Assembly: GCF_002705925.1 (NCBI RefSeq)
Contig: NZ_NKRE01000001.1
Span: 540,780 to 574,981 of the forward strand
Origin: Mycobacterium ostraviense
Lineage (GTDB): Bacteria; Actinomycetota; Actinomycetes; Mycobacteriales; Mycobacteriaceae
Length of the DNA stretch: 34,202 nucleotides
Reading direction: 5' to 3'
In this document: positions 30,339 through 34,202 of the stretch, piece by piece
Numbering within the stretch: position 1 is the first letter of the stretch
Layout of the letters: each line of letters begins with the position of its first letter
Translations under genes and position numbers: made by a program
Notes under the pieces: model-generated
Told to the model about the DNA's origin: nothing
Database searches by the model: none
The model's input: the letters and a program-made list of their open reading frames with translations, nothing else

Positions 30339-31592
30339 CTACCCGGTACAGCCATGCAAAAACGCGACGATCGCGTCAACGATACGACTGGCCATCAGCG
30401 TCTTGGAACCGTGCTGCAGCGCCGACTCGGTTCCGTCGGAAGCCAGCAGCCAGCCATCGTTGTTGTCCACCTCGAAGGCCCGGCCGTCACCGACCGCGTT
30501 GACGACCAGCAGATCGCAGCCCTTGCGCTGCAGCTTTTCCCGGGCGTGAAACAGCACATCGCCATTGGCGTCACCGGTCTCGGCGGCGAACCCCACAATG
30601 GCCCGCATTTTGGGTAACTGCCCGTGCTCGCGGGCGCGCACCACGCCGGCCAGGACGTCGTCGTTGCGCACCAATTCGATCGTCGGCGGCCCGTCGGAAC
30701 CTTTCTTGATCTTGGCTGCCGATACCTGCGCGGGCCGGAAGTCGGCGACGGCCGCCGCCATGACCAGCACGTCGACCTCGGGTGCGTGCTTGGACACCGC
30801 GTCGCCGAGTTGCTGCGCCGAGCTCACGCGCACCACGTTGACACCGGCAGGGTCGATGAGCCCGGCCGTATGTCCGGCGATCAGCGTGACCTCGGCGCCG
30901 CGCTGGGCGGCGACCCGCGCGACGGCATATCCCTGCTTGCCGGAGCTGCGGTTGCCGATGAAGCGCACCGGGTCGATCGGCTCGCGGGTGCCGCCGGCGG
31001 TCACCAGGAGTTTGCGGCCGGCAAGGTCGTACTGCAGGGCGTCGTGCCGCTCCAGCAGCAGCTGGGCAAAAGTGGTGATCTCCTCGGCCTCGGGCAATCG
31101 TCCCGGGCCGCTGTCACTGCCGGTGAGACGCCCGAATGCGGGTTCGAGCACCACCGCACCGCGGCGGCGCAGGGTGGCGACGTTGTCGACGGTGGCCGGG
31201 TGCAACCACATCTCGGTGTGCATCGCCGGCGCGAACAGCACCGGACATCGCGCCGTGAGCAGAGTCGCGGTCAGCAGGTCGTCGGCGCGGCCGTGCACCG
31301 CCCGGGCCAGCAGGTCGGCGGTGGCCGGTGCGACGACGACGAGGTCGGCCTGCTGTCCCAGGTGAACGTGTGGGACAGCGGGCACGTCGTCGAAAACGTC
31401 GGTGCGCACCGGCTGACCGGAGAGCGCCTCGAAGGTCGCCGCCCCGACAAAGCGCAGCGCGGATTCGGTGGGGATGACCCGGACATGATGCCCGGCCTCG
31501 GCGAGCTGGCGAACGACTGTGCAGGCCTTGTAGGCGGCGATACCACCGGAGACGCCGACTATGACCTGTTTGGGGATCCGCTTTCGGTCCAT
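30339..31592 (-). CDS. coaBC: Bifunctional phosphopantothenoylcysteine decarboxylase / phosphopantothenate-cysteine ligase
   Basis: CoaBC (Dfp) carries out two consecutive steps of coenzyme A synthesis. The N-terminal FMN-dependent CoaC half (residues 1 to about 190) has GVSGGIAAYKAC, the VPHVHLGQQADLVVVAPATA region with the catalytic His, and PAMHTEMW. The C-terminal CoaB half has LLVTAGGTREPIDPVRFIGN and the cysteine-ligase lysines in AKIKKGSDGP. The length of 417 residues is typical. The ATG at 31592 is 16 bp after the rpoZ stop, with no strong ribosome site. Confidence 0.96.
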   Translation of the reverse strand: MDRKRIPKQVIVGVSGGIAAYKACTVVRQLAEAGHHVRVIPTESALRFVGAATFEALSGQPVRTDVFDDVPAVPHVHLGQQADLVVVAPATADLLARAVHGRADDLLTATLLTARCPVLFAPAMHTEMWLHPATVDNVATLRRRGAVVLEPAFGRLTGSDSGPGRLPEAEEITTFAQLLLERHDALQYDLAGRKLLVTAGGTREPIDPVRFIGNRSSGKQGYAVARVAAQRGAEVTLIAGHTAGLIDPAGVNVVRVSSAQQLGDAVSKHAPEVDVLVMAAAVADFRPAQVSAAKIKKGSDGPPTIELVRNDDVLAGVVRAREHGQLPKMRAIVGFAAETGDANGDVLFHAREKLQRKGCDLLVVNAVGDGRAFEVDNNDGWLLASDGTESALQHGSKTLMASRIVDAIVAFLHGCTG

Positions 31593-31608
31593 CCGGGGCC
31601 CGGCCCTG

Positions 31609-32605
<997 letters not shown>

Positions 32606-32752
32606 TGATGCTGATGCCCCTGGACCGGCACCCGGTACAGGCCGTTCGGACTGCATTCCCGGGCGTCGGGCCGGGCGGCCCGCCTCGCCCCCGCACGCGG
32701 GCGGAACACCCACCTCAGGCCCTCCGGCCTGCATCGTCGGCGGGGGGTTGGG

Positions 32753-33070
32753 CTAGGCGGAGCCGAATTTTTCCAGCAAGGCCTTGCGCTGACGGTCGCC
32801 CAGACCACGCAGGCGGCGAGTCGGCGCGATCTCCAGCTCGGTCATGATTTCCTGCGCCTTGACCTTGCCCACCTTCGGCAACGCCTCAAGCAGCGCGGAT
32901 ACCTTCATCTTGCCCAGGACTTCGTCGGTTTCGGCGTCCTTGAGCACCTGGGTGAGGTTGGTGCCGCCACGCTTGAGCCGGTCCTTGAGCTCTGCTCGCG
33001 CTCGACGTGCGGCAGCAGCCTTCTCCAACGCGGCCGCGCGCTGCTCGTCGGTCAACTGGGGAAGGGCCAC
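32753..33070 (-). CDS. mihF: Mycobacterial integration host factor mIHF
   Basis: mIHF is an essential nucleoid-associated protein of actinobacteria, unrelated to E. coli IHF, that bends DNA and assists phage L5 integration. The 105-residue form shows ALPQLTDEQRAAALEKAAAA, a basic stretch (LKDRLKRGG), and the DNA-binding LPKVGKVKAQEIMTELEIA and RRLRGLGDRQRKALLEKFG segments. The GTG at 33070 is preceded by GGAGGAATC. The frame is open 51 codons upstream (to 33223), resembling the longer H37Rv annotation, but the ribosome site favours the short form. Confidence 0.95.
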   Translation of the reverse strand: MALPQLTDEQRAAALEKAAAARRARAELKDRLKRGGTNLTQVLKDAETDEVLGKMKVSALLEALPKVGKVKAQEIMTELEIAPTRRLRGLGDRQRKALLEKFGSA

Positions 33071-33631
33071 GATTCCTCCGTCTCTCATCGATATCAATCG
33101 ATCTTCATTTGTCTTGGCCGGGTATTCCAGCCAGCGCAGACGACCGTACTCACGCTGTCTGACGAAATCTAACCCGACCCCCTGGTTACGGCGACGAATG
33201 CCCAGCGTGGACCCAACTTGCAAGGCGACTCACAGGTCCGCCGGGCAGGCCCGGGACCCCGGCTGGAGGACCGGCCAGATCTTGAGGCTTCTCACTGTGA
33301 TAACCCCTCTAGCAGCGGTTTTCGGTAGCGGATGCGCTGATCAACCATTACCGTCAGGCAGCCGGGGCTCGCCGCCGCCGGCATCAACGAAGCATAGTGC
33401 CGTGGATCACGCATTTTCGGTGACGAGTCGCGCGTGTCTCGCTACTTTCAACATGTCGCGCCGCGGAGGCGGCTGCGCTATCCCCCGGCCGCGGGCCTTG
33501 GTCGCGTCCAGATTGCCGCCATGGTCGCGACCCCTTGAATCCCAGGCCCAGAACACAGCCACCACGGCAACCTCGGCAAGGCATGCGTGCGCTATCGATC
33601 GGGAGCGACGTATCCGTGGGCGGCGTGCACT
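33071..33631. other. 561-bp region upstream of mihF without a recognised gene
   Basis: In H37Rv this place is followed by a PE/PPE pair; here no such genes are seen. TAGATT on the minus strand (33171-33166) is a possible -10 for mihF, giving a leader of about 90 nt. Frames in 33230-33630 are short, arginine-rich and unlike proteins. I see no repeat or hairpin of note. Confidence 0.4.
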
Positions 33632-34033
33632 TCAGCGCGGGGTGAAGTTGCTGGAGGGGTGCGAGAACGCCGACGGCGGGTCGATGATGGTCGCCGGCAG
33701 ATGCGTGGGATGGTCGACGTTTTGCGCGTTAAGCACGATAGCGACGGCTATGACCACGATGACGATCGAAACGATGGTGAAGACGTAACCGAGGATCAAT
33801 CCCGCGGTGGCCATCGGGCGTCCGCCTTCGCTGCTGCGCTTGATCTGTGCTCGCGCGATGTGCCCGAAGATGATCCCCGATGGTGGGAACGACAGCGCGC
33901 AGACAAGTGCGGCGATCGCCATCCCATTGGCGGCAGGCGCCGGCGCGTAACACGGTGGCGGCGGGTTCCACTGCGAACCGCCGGGTGGTTGCTTGGGTTC
34001 ACTCGAGGGGTGCGGATACATCACCTGAACCAT
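33632..34033 (-). CDS. DUF4190-like small membrane protein
   Basis: This 133-residue protein has a proline-rich cytoplasmic N-terminus (EPKQPPGGSQWNPPPP) and two membrane segments: MAIAALVCALSFPPSGIIFG, and ATAGLILGYVFTIVSIVIVV with a following hydrophobic stretch. Between them lies HIARAQIKRSSEGGRPMA, the arrangement seen in DUF4190 proteins. A short extracytoplasmic tail ends the protein. I chose the ATG at 34033 because AGGAAAG stands seven bases upstream; an ATG at 34021 and an upstream one at 34069 are alternatives. Function is unknown. The last 169 bases of the window show no further gene. Confidence 0.75.
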   Translation of the reverse strand: MVQVMYPHPSSEPKQPPGGSQWNPPPPCYAPAPAANGMAIAALVCALSFPPSGIIFGHIARAQIKRSSEGGRPMATAGLILGYVFTIVSIVIVVIAVAIVLNAQNVDHPTHLPATIIDPPSAFSHPSSNFTPR

Positions 34034-34202
34034 TCGGTGCTTTCCTGCATCCTCAAGCGCGTCGAACACATTGGGTGCGTTCGAGTCGGCCTAGCTTCGC
34101 TAGATCCGGCACAGCCGGAATTTTGAGTCAAGTTTGACGTACTTGGGCTCGATTTGGCGTCTAGGCGGCCAATAGTGTTGTGCGACTGAGGTTTTCCAGG
34201 GC

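Noticed and set aside
33384..33584. 66-codon minus-strand frame upstream of mihF
   Set aside because: It is Arg/Gly-rich with no ribosome site or family resemblance; probably chance.

Overview
The window looks like chromosomal DNA of a Mycobacterium, probably a slow-growing species other than the M. tuberculosis complex. It is GC-rich, uses GTG starts and ATGA/GTGA gene overlaps, and follows, in inverted orientation, the M. tuberculosis H37Rv order from about Rv1425 to Rv1388 (recalled, not searched). The PE/PPE pair upstream of mihF, PE_PGRS25, vapBC10 and lipH that I remember from H37Rv are absent. No tRNA, rRNA, CRISPR array, prophage or insertion sequence was recognised.

Bases 1-7347 hold the uvrC-rapZ-yvcK-whiA operon (minus strand) with a divergent second copy of part of it. 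A complete set (uvrC, rapZ, yvcK, whiA) is followed by the first 90 codons of a WS/DGAT acyltransferase, fused in frame to a second rapZ. A second yvcK and the first codons of a second whiA follow, running off the left edge. A 99-bp sequence spanning the yvcK/whiA boundary occurs at base 1 and twice in tandem at 3277-3474. This is either a real tandem duplication of about 3.3 kb or partly an assembly artefact, and it is the most unusual feature of the window.

Bases 7348-8918 carry a candidate small ORF behind a DosR-like site, a secreted DUF4189 protein and a PH-domain membrane protein. Bases 8915-15099 form the riboflavin cluster (ribH, ribBA, ribE, ribD), with the divergent lprG-P55 lipid transport/efflux pair nested inside it. 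Bases 15107-18178 hold rpe, rsmB and fmt. Bases 18377-20578 hold a methyltransferase, a MarR regulator and a decayed second methyltransferase. Then come priA and a YhhN-family membrane protein, divergent lipI, an AraC regulator, and a cyp132-flavin monooxygenase pair.

Bases 28342-33070 hold a pyridoxamine-phosphate-oxidase-like protein and the housekeeping series mihF, gmk, rpoZ, coaBC and metK (minus strand). A small DUF4190-like membrane protein ends the window.

Many genes appear to be leaderless: a TANNNT -10 element lies 6-8 bp before the start codon of ten genes. Long antisense open frames are common in this GC-rich DNA and were treated as shadows.
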